This document shows, in pieces, positions 47,825 through 58,108 of a stretch of 64,000 nucleotides of DNA. Position 1 is the first letter of the stretch; each line of letters starts with the position of its first letter. The notes beneath the pieces were generated by a model. It was not told where the DNA came from. It searched no databases and saw only the letters and a program-made list of their open reading frames with translations. The position numbers and the translations under genes were made by a program. The stretch lies in assembly GCA_963921825.1 (NCBI GenBank), contig OY997596.1, positions 60,090,754 to 60,154,753 of the forward strand. The letters run 5' to 3'. The stretch is from Erodium maritimum. Taxonomy: Eukaryota > Streptophyta > Magnoliopsida > Geraniales > Geraniaceae.

Positions 47825-50800
47825 ATGGCTGTGGGCTCAATCGTGGAACGGAAGCAGATCATTGTGTCGTCTCTCTGCAAGTTCCTCAACTTAGATCCTG
47901 TAAGCAAGCGCATTAACTCTCATTTTCACCTCTTAGCTGAATCTCCGATCAATTCGACCAGTTTCATGATCTGGGTTTCATTAGTCAGAACAAGTAGGAG
48001 GTATTGTGGAAGATTTTTGGGTATTTAGGAGATGAAATCTGAATTTGTTTGGAAAAATTGGAATTATAGTTGTTGTGTAAGAACTCAGACTAGTTGTCCT
48101 TTCATGTATAATCATCATGCATATTGATTTTCTCTGATTTGATTATGGCATGTGCAGATAACTTTTGTTAGTGATGCTGCTGAAAATGATGTTAGGAGTT
48201 TGTGCTCAAACATATTGAGGTCATCAGGCAAATACAATGAGGAGGTACCAATTTATCACTGACTCTATATAGTGCTTTTGTCCTCATTTAAGGCCTCTTT
48301 AGTGCACAAACACGCAGGAAACCACTCATTATGGTACAAACTAGGGATCAATCTCAGTCGTTGGGTCGTCTAAAGACTACGATTAAAAGAAGAATAATGG
48401 GATAATTGTAAAAAAGTACCCGGAGGTATTCACTTCTTGCAACTTGTAGCCCTCTTATTTGATAATTGCAAAAAAAAAAAAAAATACCGTGAACTTGTCT
48501 TTATGTTGCACTCAATCAATTCGTCTTAAAATGAGGATTTTACCCTTGCAAAATTTAATTTTAAAATTATAATTGAAGAACAACAACCCCAAATTTCCAT
48601 ATCCCTTAAATTTCTCACTCTTTGTATGGTACATAAGAAGAAAACCAAGGAATAGGATTTTGTGTTTTTTACTTATTATTTTTCATATCCAAGTGTATGG
48701 GTAAAATCATCATTTTCATACAAATTGCAACGAAAAGACAAGTTCAGGGTATATTTTTGCAATTATCAAAGAACATGGCTACAAGTTGCAACGAATGTAT
48801 ACATCAGCGTACTTTTTGCAATTATCCCAAAAATAATTAATGACATAAATAGTAAATATGCAGAACTTTGAATTTATTGTATAATCAACCCCCCTAAAAA
48901 TCATGGGTTATTGGATCCACTGATTCAAAGACCCAGATGAGTTCTTAGTTTGTACCATAAGGATGGTTTTTACCCGAGTGTGCCCCTATATATATTGTTT
49001 TGTAAAGCTTGGATATTTCTTGACTTCTATTTTGGGTTTTGTTGGCCTCTCTCTTTCACTACCCTAACCATCACTGTTGATCCTGATATTTGAACCTGAA
49101 TTACGTTGCTGTAGGTGTTGAATTGGGTAGTTTTTGCGGATAGTTTTCCACAAGATTCCAAGACATGCTTAGGGGCTATTCATAAATTAAACGAAGAATT
49201 GGCTCCAAAGTCCATTCTTCTTGGCGATGGGTTTAAACCTTCTGCAGCTGATGTTATTGTTTTTGCTGTGGTACATTTTGCAGTGGTATATACTCTTACA
49301 GTATCTATTTTTTTTCCTTCACAGTGCCTTCACCATTTTAGCACTAATAAGTAATAATTCTTTTCCTTTGTTAGGGTGGTCTTTCAAGTTCAGATAGGGA
49401 GAAGCTGCCACATGTATTGAGATGGATAGATTATATCCAGGCAAGGGATTATTTAATTTAGTTTATGATGGTTTCAGAGATTTATGAGTTTGGTTTGCTT
49501 ATTTCTTACAGTTGGAAATCTAAGTTACATTAAAACTTCTTTGAACTCCTTTGCAGAACAAAGTGGATTTTGGGGAGTCATTTGAAAAGATACTGGTAGA
49601 GCAGGCTGGGTTTGAACCTCCTCAAGTGAGTAACTCTTAGACCACAACTACTAATTCGTTATAATTAGTTAGTGCTGTTCCTAACTTGTTTCGGCTCTTA
49701 ATTATCGTTTTAGTATCAAGTCTCGATAAGTGGTGCCCGTGTTGAAGTTGAATCAAAAGCGAAAAAGGCTGTGCCAACCACAAAAGATGATGTAAAGCAA
49801 GGAGAGAAGAGCTTAAAGAAAACTGATGATGCAGTAAGTCCTCACTGGGGTTTTTATTTATACATTCTTATTGCGATGTGTAGCTTCTGTTTCGGAAAAA
49901 TAATAGGGATAACTGCAAAACAGTACCCTGAGGTATTCACTTTTTGCAATTTGTGCCCCTCTATTTTGATAATTGCAAAAAAGTACCCTGAGTTGCAATT
50001 TGTTTCAAAATGACAATTTTACCCTTGGTAATATAAATTTGAATTTAAAAATAACAATCAAATAACAACAAAATCCAAATGTTCATATCCCTAAAATTTA
50101 AGGGATATGAAAATTTTGATTTTTCTTCTTGTTTTTAAATCTAAATTGTAAGGTTAAAATTGATATATTTATACAAATTGCAACAAAAGGGAAAATTCAG
50201 GGTACTTTTTGCAATTGTTAAAAAAGAGGGCTACAAGCTGCAAAAATCAAACCTCAAGGTACTTTTTTGCAATTATCCCAAAAATAATATCTTGTATGTA
50301 ACTAATGATTTGTTGTCTGGAAACCTAAAGAAAAAGGTAACGGGAAAGAAAGAAGCTACTCAGGAGAAGAAGAAAGCATCCGAACCAGAAGCCTCTGATA
50401 AAGATAAAGAACTTAGTGTTAGTTTGTTGAACATTAAGGTCGGTCTTATTCGCAAAGCATGGAAGCACCCATCTGCAGATAGGTATGTGGATGAACTCTA
50501 CATCTCTTCCACCAAGATCCCTTTTTATGTTAAGAAAACAATCTAGGGTGTAATTGTACATAACTACCTTTACGAATTGCCCACAAACATGTGACCCCAT
50601 AGTAAATTTTCTGGACACATGACTACCCTTCTGGATTTTCACGTGTCACCATTGTACGGAATAGACATGAACCATCATTTTTTTATTTGTTTTGTCATGT
50701 TGTATTAAAATTTTATAATATACCAAAACTACTCATTCTCATATTTTAATCTTCCCATTTCAATATGATTTCGTTGAGGATTTTGAGAACGAGATCAAAT

Positions 50801-52912
50801 TGAAATCGGAAGAGTAACGCGTGAGAGTGAGTAGTTTTGAGATATTTCAAGATTTACACACATGTAAGTCATGTGACAATTTTTTTTTATGGTTTTCGTC
50901 TATTTAATACAATGGTGCACATGAAGATTCATAAGGGTAGTCATGTATATGGAAAATTTACTGTGGGATCATGTGTTTGTGGGAAATTCATGAAGGTAGT
51001 TATCCACAATTTACCCTACAATCTATAAGTAATCAGTCTTGTCATTATGTTATTTTACTCCATGCCACAGTTTATTAGTTGAGGAGATAGATGTTGGAGA
51101 GGCTAAGTTGCGCCAGGTGGTCAGTGGTTTGGCTAAGTATTGCAGTCCAGATGAGTTGACGGTATGTGTGCAATACTAATGAAATGAGAAATATTCAAAT
51201 GTTTTTCTTTGTTTGCCACCTGTCAATATTTGGTTATTTCCTGAAGGAATAATTGCAAAAAGTACCCTGAGGTATTCACATTTTGCAATGTGTAGCCCTC
51301 TTCTTTGATGCTTGCAAAAAGTGCCATGAACTTGTCTTTTTGTTGCACTCTGTATGAATTTATTTCAAAGTGACAACTTTACCCTTTGAAATTTAAATTT
51401 AAACAATAATAATTAAAGAACAAAAAATCCATTTTTTCACACCTTAAATTTCCTACTCTTTGTACGGTACAAAGAGGAAGAAAATTAAGGGATATGAAAA
51501 TTTGGATTTTTTTTTGTTTTTTTACCTATTATTTTCTACTTCTAAATTGTAAGGGTAAATCGTCATTTTTATACAAATTGCAACAAAAAGATGAAGAAGT
51601 CTACAAGTTTCAAAAATTGAATACCTCATGGTACTTATTTGCAATCATCCCTTTCCTTAACATCAGCCATTAATCATTGCTATGATTCTCATGCCATCTG
51701 AAGCATACTAATTGAGAGATCTTTTCATTATATGCTTACACCATGCAGAACCGGCGTGTTGTTCTAATTACAAATGTCAAACCTGGAAAGCTACGGGATG
51801 TGATGTCAGAAGGACTGGTACTTATCAAAATGTGACTATACTTTGCAAACATAATTGAGAATTGTGATGCATCATTGGGAATGTTTTTTTTTCTAGGTGT
51901 TGTGTGCTTCAAATGAATATCACACCATTGTAGAGCCTTTGCTCCCTCCAGAAGGATCAAAAGTGGGAGAGCAAGTTACATTTACTGGGTAAGTAAATAT
52001 ATAGGGAAACGTTATTTACACACCCACTTTGACCTTTCGCTATCAAAAACCCCCCATAAAAGGTGAGGGGTTATTTGCAGCACACTGTCACTTTTCGTAC
52101 TAATCACAAACACCCGCATATACACACAAAAGGTGATGGTTTTATCAGAAACACACTGTAACCTTTCACATTTATCAGTGTTTTTTTTTGGAACAAAACG
52201 ACCCGAATCTGGGTGCTTTTTGATGATAAACGAAAGGTGATAGTGTGTTACTAATAACCCATCACCTTTACAGTGTGTATTTGTGAAACATAAGGTTGGG
52301 GGTGTTATTCCAAATACATACATCTCTAACATAATGGTGCATAAAATCAGAGCTTTATTACATCACATCTCAAGCTATAATACGTTAAACTTTCGCCTTC
52401 ATAATTGTTCGTGCAGGATTGATGGGAAGCCAGAAGAAGTTCTAAACCCCAAAAAGAAACAACTTGAGAAGATAACGCCTGTACACTTTTCTTTCTTCGA
52501 CTCTCTTTTTTGGTGTTTGATATTCCATTTTGCCACCCGTTATCCATACTATTTCGTAGGCTTTGCATTCATTGAATTCAAGGGATAATCTCATTCAGCT
52601 ACTCTTAAGTATGCACCTTTCTCAACTAACTACCCTTTTAAGCTTATAAAGTTTTTGACAATCCCCTGAATTTTTCTAGTCTCACTCTATCCCAATTCCG
52701 TCAACTTTTGGGTGTGAAATGACGAAAACACCCTTGTTTTTATTCTTAGGAGTAGTTTCAACTCTTTATTTGGATAACACCAAGTTTGGCATGTGTTTTG
52801 GCTGCAGAATCTCTATACCGATGAAAAGGGTGTGGCCACGTTCAAGGGAGTGCCGTTCATGACATCTGGTGGACCATGCACTTCGTCTATCTCCAAAGCA
52901 AGCATCAAATGA
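47825..52912 (+). CDS. tRNA-binding OB-fold protein, Arc1p/AIMP1 (EMAP-II-like) type
   Basis: Cytosolic tRNA-binding cofactor expected to associate with aminoacyl-tRNA synthetases. Twelve exons: 47825-47899, 48158-48244, 49115-49285, 49375-49440, 49557-49625, 49714-49833, 50331-50482, 51071-51161, 51749-51817, 51897-51988, 52417-52480 and 52808-52912, giving 386 aa. Residues 1-170 resemble a GST-C-like fold (VLNWVVFADSFPQ, VLRWIDYIQNKVDF). A Lys-rich linker follows (KKAVPTTKDDVKQGEKSLKK), then the EMAP-II OB-fold: NIKVGLIRKAWKHPSADSLL, EIDVGEAKLRQVVSGLAKYC, NRRVVLITNVKPGKLRDVMS, EGLVLCAS and KVGEQVTFTG. It matches At2g40660-type proteins. Intron 4 begins GCAAGG after CAG (GC-AG donor). Four or more transposons occupy its introns. 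Confidence 0.93.
48399..48828. mobile_element. Foldback MITE, family A copy 9, with 9 bp target duplication
   Basis: Flanks AAGAATAAT (48390-48398) and AAAAATAAT (48829-48837), eight of nine identical. In intron 2 of the Arc1p-like gene. Confidence 0.85.
49905..50279. mobile_element. Foldback MITE, family A copy 10, perfect 9 bp target duplication
   Basis: Flanked by AAAAATAAT at 49896-49904 and 50280-50288. In intron 6 of the Arc1p-like gene, ending 51 nt before the exon 7 acceptor, so its arm lies near the branch-point region. Confidence 0.88.
50546..51016. mobile_element. Foldback MITE with 9 bp target duplication (family E)
   Basis: Starts GGGTGTAATTGTACATAACT and ends GTAGTTATCCACAATTTACCC. 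Flanks are AACAATCTA (50537-50545) and TACAATCTA (51017-51025), eight of nine identical. In intron 7 of the Arc1p-like gene. A relative lies at 39078-39410 in PUB62 intron 7. Confidence 0.85.
51246..51652. mobile_element. Foldback MITE, family A copy 11
   Basis: Starts GGAATAATTGCAAAAAGTAC and ends TATTTGCAATCATCCC. In intron 8 of the Arc1p-like gene, the third family A copy in this gene. Confidence 0.8.
52012..52322. mobile_element. Foldback element in intron 10 of the Arc1p-like gene
   Basis: GGTGAGGGGTTATTTGCAGC and AACGAAAGGTGATAGTGTGT-type motifs repeat in opposite orientation. Left edge GGGAAACGTTATTTACACAC. Related to 19985-20195. Confidence 0.55.
52585..52740. mobile_element. Half copy of the family F foldback
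   Basis: GGGATAATCTCATTCAGCTA and CTCAACTAACTACCC match the left arm of 20263-20540; the opposite arm is absent. In intron 11 of the Arc1p-like gene. Confidence 0.6.
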
Positions 52913-52989
52913 TGATCTCAGATTCAGTGTAGTTGAAGCTCAATCCCAAATATGAACTTTGTCTGTAGTCATGCTTTTGTGTCTTTTGA

Positions 52990-53900
52990 AAATGTATCTG
53001 TCACACCTTACACTTGAACTTTCTGGTGGTGACTATGGTTTTCAATCACCATCAATTAGTTCTACTTTTGATAGTGATCTTAGGAGTGCTTTGACTGATG
53101 ACTGTTGATGTAAAAACCTGGAAGTTTGTCATTTATGAATGGAGGACATTTTTGTCATTTACTATCACGAAACAGTGAAGTGAGAAAATTTGGAACTTCA
53201 GTGTCGTGATGGGCATTGTCTGGATAATCGAATTGAGAGTGATTTTCTAACATTGGACCGACAACGTTGGTTACTCAACTCAGAACTGATCGCAATACTG
53301 AGCACCGGTCAAAATCTCGGTTTCTCTCCCCTCAATTGTTGGTGGGATATTGGTTTGATTGAAAAACCGAGGTTGTGAGGCGAGTACAAAATGGCGGTGA
53401 GGTAAATGGTTGAAGTTGCGGTGACTAGAGATGAGGGAGTCAAGAACGACGACACCAAATAAGACGACCTCATGAGAGAAAAGGAAGGTGAACTCGTGAA
53501 GTGAAGAAAATCGGAGGCGTTGGAGTCTAGGGAAGAGAAGGCATAAATGAACCAAGGGCTAAGATAAACGAGGTGTCCGAGCCCCTGGTACGTGTTCCAT
53601 GGTCTCCTCGCCTAAGAGAGCACGTACCAGGGACTCAAATGAACGACAATAATGAAACCAGGCTCACCTACTCTGGTCCGACCTCATGTGATCGAAGAAC
53701 TTGGTCCTCAACAGTGTGTCAAGTATAGACCGGTTCGGTTAACTTCAATTAATCGTCGATTTTTTATATGGAAAACCGGACCCTTGAGTCGGCCTATTTT
53801 GATTAAACGATTTGAACTTGATTTAGAATCAGTTCGACAATTTTTACACTTGGTTCGGTCTGGCTCCCCTACTTTCTTTCAGGATTTTTCTCTCTCTCTT
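52990..53900. other. Spacer downstream of the Arc1p-like gene
   Basis: 3' UTR to about 53100, then unassigned sequence with a local inverted pair GCCCCTGGTACGTG / CACGTACCAGGGAC at about 53581-53634. No gene recognised. Confidence 0.45.
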
Positions 53901-54425
53901 AGAGCATCCATAATGCTAGCTTGTTGGTACTGCATGTTCGTGCTGACTGTTCGACTAAAAACATATTTTAGCAAATTCTCAACCAACAGGCAGCAACCTC
54001 CAATACTAGTCTATTGGTGCTGGCTATCCGTGCCATTTTCATCACAAATTTTCAACCGCCGGCGGTTTGTACCGATGGTGAGCTTACCATCAGCCCTCAC
54101 CACCAGCCAGAGGCGGAGCTACATGGGGCCCGGGGGGGCATGTGCCCCCCCCTCAATTTTTTTTTTGATAAATTTCTTCATATATTCTGATTTTTTTCAA
54201 AAAAAACCCCTTAATTTCTTCTATTTTCGTAATTGTGTCCCTCCTCAAATTTTTTTAACGTCTTGTATTGTCATTGAAAAAATTCGGTGCCCCCCTCACT
54301 AAAAAAGCTGGCTCCGCCACTGCCACCAGCGATGAAACATCGATTCCCCGCCAACTCAACGCCGACGTTTTCTCCCCGCCAACGCCTTACCGTCAGCTTC
54401 TCCACCAGCGTTGTGGATGCTCTTA
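53899..54425. mobile_element. TTA-flanked PIF/Harbinger-like MITE, host of a nested hAT MITE
   Basis: The element is 53902-54422 between TTA copies (53899-53901, 54423-54425). Ends are GAGCATCCATAATGCTAGC and CAGCGTTGTGGATGCTC. A 215 bp hAT-type MITE is inserted at 54108. No transposase frame. Confidence 0.8.
54100..54330. mobile_element. hAT-type MITE with perfect 8 bp target duplication
   Basis: The element is 54108-54322 (215 bp) between CCACCAGC copies at 54100-54107 and 54323-54330. Ends CAGAGGCGGAGC and GCTCCGCCACTG, the classic plant hAT-MITE end. The core is a poly-T/poly-A rich hairpin with GCCCCCCC runs. Confidence 0.93.
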
Positions 54426-55172
54426 GCTTAAATCAGCTGAGTGAATTTCGTGACAAAATTGGATTAGTTTTATAATATTATCCCCATATTTTAAGCACAA
54501 AATCCTAATGATATTCAATATCTTGGGAACATCATAGCGACTGAGTTCGTACAGAGTTGTAGTAACGTGTAGTTGAAGCTTCCTCGTCCTAACTCTATTG
54601 CACATGTTCGAGTGTCTTCATGAGATCTGCAATATCTTCAACAATTATGTCAAAACCATGTCCGATCTCTGCCTAATCCATTACACAAAATCATCATCTT
54701 CCCGTTGATTTTCTCAATATTTTCTATATTTTTTAATTCAATGCTTGACTTGGTATTGTTTTGTTAAGGATTAAGGAAGCTGCCTTGAAACAGAAACTGT
54801 GAGATTGGATTTTGTTGTCTCTGTCTTGGTCTTGTACATGTCCTTAGAGCATCCACAGTCATCTCGCCGGCTGCCGGCGAGATGGCGCCGTCGAGATGAC
54901 TTAAAATATTAAAGTTTAATTATCTCGCCGACGAGGAGGCAGCGACGTCTGTAGTGGGGAAAGTGTAGCTGGCGAGGAGCAGCCGGCGAGAAGGAGGAAA
55001 AACATTAAAAAAATGAAAAACAATTTGCAACATAACCCACAACTTTATTATATTTATACATATACCACACATACGATAATTAAAACGAACTTTAACGATA
55101 ATTATACATATAATTAGCACGCAGATGGTAAGTTAGTACATACTTAAACGAATTCTAATTTTAGGACACGAT

Positions 55173-55562
55173 CTACAGCTCGTGAACGTACTGCAGGAAT
55201 TTGTACTGGTCTCGAACGATCTCCCACAGACCCATCTTCATGAAATGGTTGCGATGGTCCCTGTAATGGGCAGCGGCTGCTTGAGAGCAAACGTCAGTCT
55301 CGGAAGTTCTCGGCGGGGCGTTATGAACTGCTGTACGGTAGCACAATTCATACCGGTGGATTCTCCGGGCGAGTTCCTGCCAGTGGTCTCGACACTGTTT
55401 CTGGGTTCTCGGCGGGGAATTGGCCGGAGCATTGTGGACAAAGTTGGCATACACTTCCGGCCAATACCTATGATTTGGGCCCGGCCGGGCGTCCTGCAGC
55501 CAACATAGGACCAACACCATCTCTTCCTCGTTGGTCCACGGGTATGAGCCTACGCCGGCCAT
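55173..55562 (-). CDS. Small SANT/Myb-like protein of the Harbinger-like element
   Basis: 129 aa. Start ATG at 55562, chosen because it directly precedes the SANT helix (SYPWTNEEEMVLVLCWLQDA) and lies 103 nt after a TATA box. Then YWPEVYANFV and TQKQCRDHWQELARRIHRYE complete a trihelix/SANT fold; the tail has MKMGLWEIVRDQYKFLQYVH. The order parallels the N-terminal half of the neighbouring larger SANT protein, so the two look paralogous. In Harbinger systems such proteins bind subterminal DNA and help import or recruit the transposase; here none is present. Confidence 0.7.
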   Translation of the reverse strand: MAGVGSYPWTNEEEMVLVLCWLQDARPGPNHRYWPEVYANFVHNAPANSPPRTQKQCRDHWQELARRIHRYELCYRTAVHNAPPRTSETDVCSQAAAAHYRDHRNHFMKMGLWEIVRDQYKFLQYVHEL

Positions 55563-55664
55563 TGGTGCTTCGAAGAAAGCTAGGAAAAATTGAAGAACAA
55601 AAGTATTGGAGATAGAGAGAGATTTTGAGAAGAGATGTGAAGAATGAAGGAGGAGAAGGGTGCC

Positions 55665-55671
55665 ATTTATA
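55665..55671 (-). promoter_or_regulatory. TATA box of the small SANT gene
   Basis: The minus strand reads CCTATAAATGGCA, 103 nt before the ATG at 55562. Confidence 0.55.
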
Positions 55672-55924
55672 GGCCAAAACCGCCGGCCACTAGGAGGCAT
55701 ATTGGTCATTTTGTGGTGGTGGTGGCAATAATGGCACACAACCCAATAATGGAGACCTCATAATGTAAAAAAAAAAAAAAAAAAAATCTTTTTTTGACCA
55801 AATTCAAACAAGCCATTAAAGTAAACAAATTACCAAAACATGAAAATTAAAAAACATTCATTATAAATGAATCTTGATTTACAACAAAAAAAAAACAAGT
55901 ACGGTAAGCTGGAAAAAAAACAAG

Positions 55925-56919
55925 TCACTGGGCCATCAGATTGCGCAAAATATTAAGCTGCGTCATGTGGGCCTGTAGCTGCTCGGGGTCCATGCCCGAA
56001 GTGTCGGCTTTTTCAGCTTCGACCCACTGCTGGTATGCCATCAGCTTCAGCTGCGCAACCTTCTCAATGGTCCTGGCTTGGCTTGCTTCTTTGGCCGCTA
56101 TATGGGCCCTCTCGACACAATCGACAACCGCTTCCTTAGATGATGATGCTGAGCCTTTACCTCTGAGCCTTGCAGCCTTGGCAGCCTTGCAGCCCATATG
56201 CCTCTTGTACTGGGGTTGACCCTCCGTATTAGCACCGGTCGTTTGCTGACTGTCCTCACAGCCCGGCGTGTCTTCACGAGGGCGCTTGCCGGAGTCGGTA
56301 GAATCTTCTACATCGAACTCCGTAACCGGTGTCGGTACAACGGGCTCGTCAACAGCGAAGTAATGAGAAGTCCACTTGTGTTCTCCTTTCACAAGATCCC
56401 ACCAGTGTTTCCATGTGAATGGATGACCACAGGCCTTTATGTATTGCTCCTCGGTCAACTTCATGATCGTCGCCTCGTCCCGGCCGCTCCTGTAGTCCCT
56501 GCAGGTCTTCACAAACAGCCCTTGGAAGAACGTCACTTTGGGATTTGTCCCCTGCCAGTGGTCTTTGCACTGCTTCCCCGACCTCACCGGATCATCCAGG
56601 CCCCAAGTGGCTTCCATTTCCTCAGCGATGGCCCCCCAGTACTTCAAATTATGCTTCTGGTTGCCATGCACTGAGTCGTACGAGTGGTGCATCCAAGCTC
56701 GAACTAACCTGCAGTCCTCCTCGTCGGTCCATAAGACACGCCTTGCTTTGGCCTTTGCGGACGGACGGGTGGACGTACTTCGGCGGGCTCGGAAAGGATT
56801 TGAGAGGATTGGACAGTCGGGTTGGAGGAAAAGCAAGGCTCCAAAAACTCTTGGGACAACGTTTCATCGGTCACCGACCTATAGTTGAGAACCCACTCGT
56901 TGAGATCGAAAGAAGACAT
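55925..56919 (-). pseudogene. Larger SANT plus NAM-associated C-terminal domain protein, frameshifted near its N-terminus
   Basis: The ATG at 56919 opens a frame (MSSFDLNEW...) that ends at 56704. The SANT and C-terminal parts lie in another frame, open from 56836 to the stop at 55925 without its own ATG. The frames differ by one base, so either one indel or a very short unrecognised intron separates them. Domains: VLWTDEEDCRLVRAWMHHS (SANT helix 1), KYWGAIAEEM, GKQCKDHWQ, then FTWKHWWDLVKGEHKW, an acidic linker (DVEDSTDSGKRPREDTPGC) and a helical NAM-associated tail (MGCKAAKAARLRGKG, QLKLMAYQQWVEAEKADTSG). About 330 aa if joined. This SANT plus NAM-associated layout is common in plant PIF/Harbinger ORF1 and derived host genes. 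Confidence 0.72.
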
Positions 56920-56998
56920 GGCGAAAGAAATTTGAATAGGACTTGAAGTGTAGTAGAAGAGAGAATTTGATTGTGTGTAAAATGAGTTTTGGGTTGTG

Positions 56999-57006
56999 TA
57001 TCTATA
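56999..57006 (-). promoter_or_regulatory. TATA-like box of the larger SANT gene
   Basis: The minus strand reads TATAGATA, about 80 nt before the ATG at 56919. Confidence 0.45.
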
Positions 57007-57326
57007 GGGGTGAAAAGTGAAGAAAAAAATTAATGCTGCCAGCGACCCAGGCCACGTGTCGCCAGCGTGTAGCTCGCCAACGGCCGGCGCGCCACCCGAG
57101 GAGATCAGATTCATCCTCGCCAGCGAGATCTGTTGGCGAGGTCGTTAACGGCTACCCAAGTCGCCAGCTGGTTCCTCGCCTGCTCCTCGCCAGCTCCCCG
57201 CCTGATCCTCGTCGGCGAGATGATCTCGCCAGCTGCTCCTCGCCGACCACCGTAGATGCTCTTAGTGATCCGTACAACTGTTAATGACAGAAAGAATCAA
57301 GGTTTATAATAATAATTAAGAAAAAA

Positions 57327-57666
57327 GAGATAATTGCAAAAAAAAAATATCCTTTGAGGTATTCACTTCTTACAAATTGCAACCCTTTGATAATCATGAA
57401 AAACTGTCCCAAACTTGCCTTTTCATTACAGTTTGTGTAAATATGTTTCAGAATGACAATTTTTTAAAGTAAAAAGAAAACTCACCCGAGAAAGAAATTG
57501 TTTTTTACTTAATATTTTTGAAAGGGTAAATCGTCATTTTAATTTTAAAGCAACTTACACGAAGTGCAACAAAAAGGCAAGTTCATGACATTTTTTGCGA
57601 CTTTCAAAGAGGAGGACTACAACTCGCAAAAAGTGAATACTTTGGGTACTTTTTTGCAATTATCCC
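57327..57666. mobile_element. Foldback MITE, family A copy 12
   Basis: Starts GATAATTGCAAAAAAAAAAT and ends TTTTTTGCAATTATCCC, between the Harbinger-like element and the response regulator promoter. No clear target duplication. Confidence 0.75.
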
Positions 57667-58108
57667 TCTTATAAATATAATATTATTCTATTTCCCATTG
57701 CCATTCAACATCATATCTATACAGCTAGCTGCAAGAAGGCCAGAGGTGGTCCAAATCTCATGGTTTTAGAGAGAGAGATACTGATTCTGTAATAAGATAC
57801 TCTAAGAATACCAGAGAGAGAGAGTATAAAGATGGCAACTGAATCAAATCAAAGAGAAACCCAAAAAGAATCACTAAATATCTCTGATTTCTGATACTAT
57901 CTTCTTCTTCCTCCTCCTCTGATTCTCTCTGTTTTCAAACATTTCTCACCATATCTCCAACGATATCACGATCCCAGTATTCAATTCATGCCTTGTTTCT
58001 TTCTTCATCTTCTTCTCCTCAAATAGACACACAGACAGAAACAGAAACATAAACAGAACAGAGAGTTGCAGTGCACAGAGACACAAGAGCTTGCCTTTTT
58101 TCAAGCAC

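Larger units (their letters stand above)
54844..57264. mobile_element. PIF/Harbinger-like element carrying two SANT genes and no transposase
   Basis: The element is 54847-57261 (2415 bp) between TTA copies (54844-54846, 57262-57264). Terminal inverted ends read GAGCATCCACAGTCATCTCG and, inverted, GAGCATCTACGGTGGTCGGC. Both subterminal regions are crowded with CTCGCC(A/G)GC-type motifs, about five on the left and ten on the right. Inside are two leftward genes with their own TATA boxes (55560 and 56919 starts). The space between and around them is too short for a DDE transposase. Confidence 0.85.
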
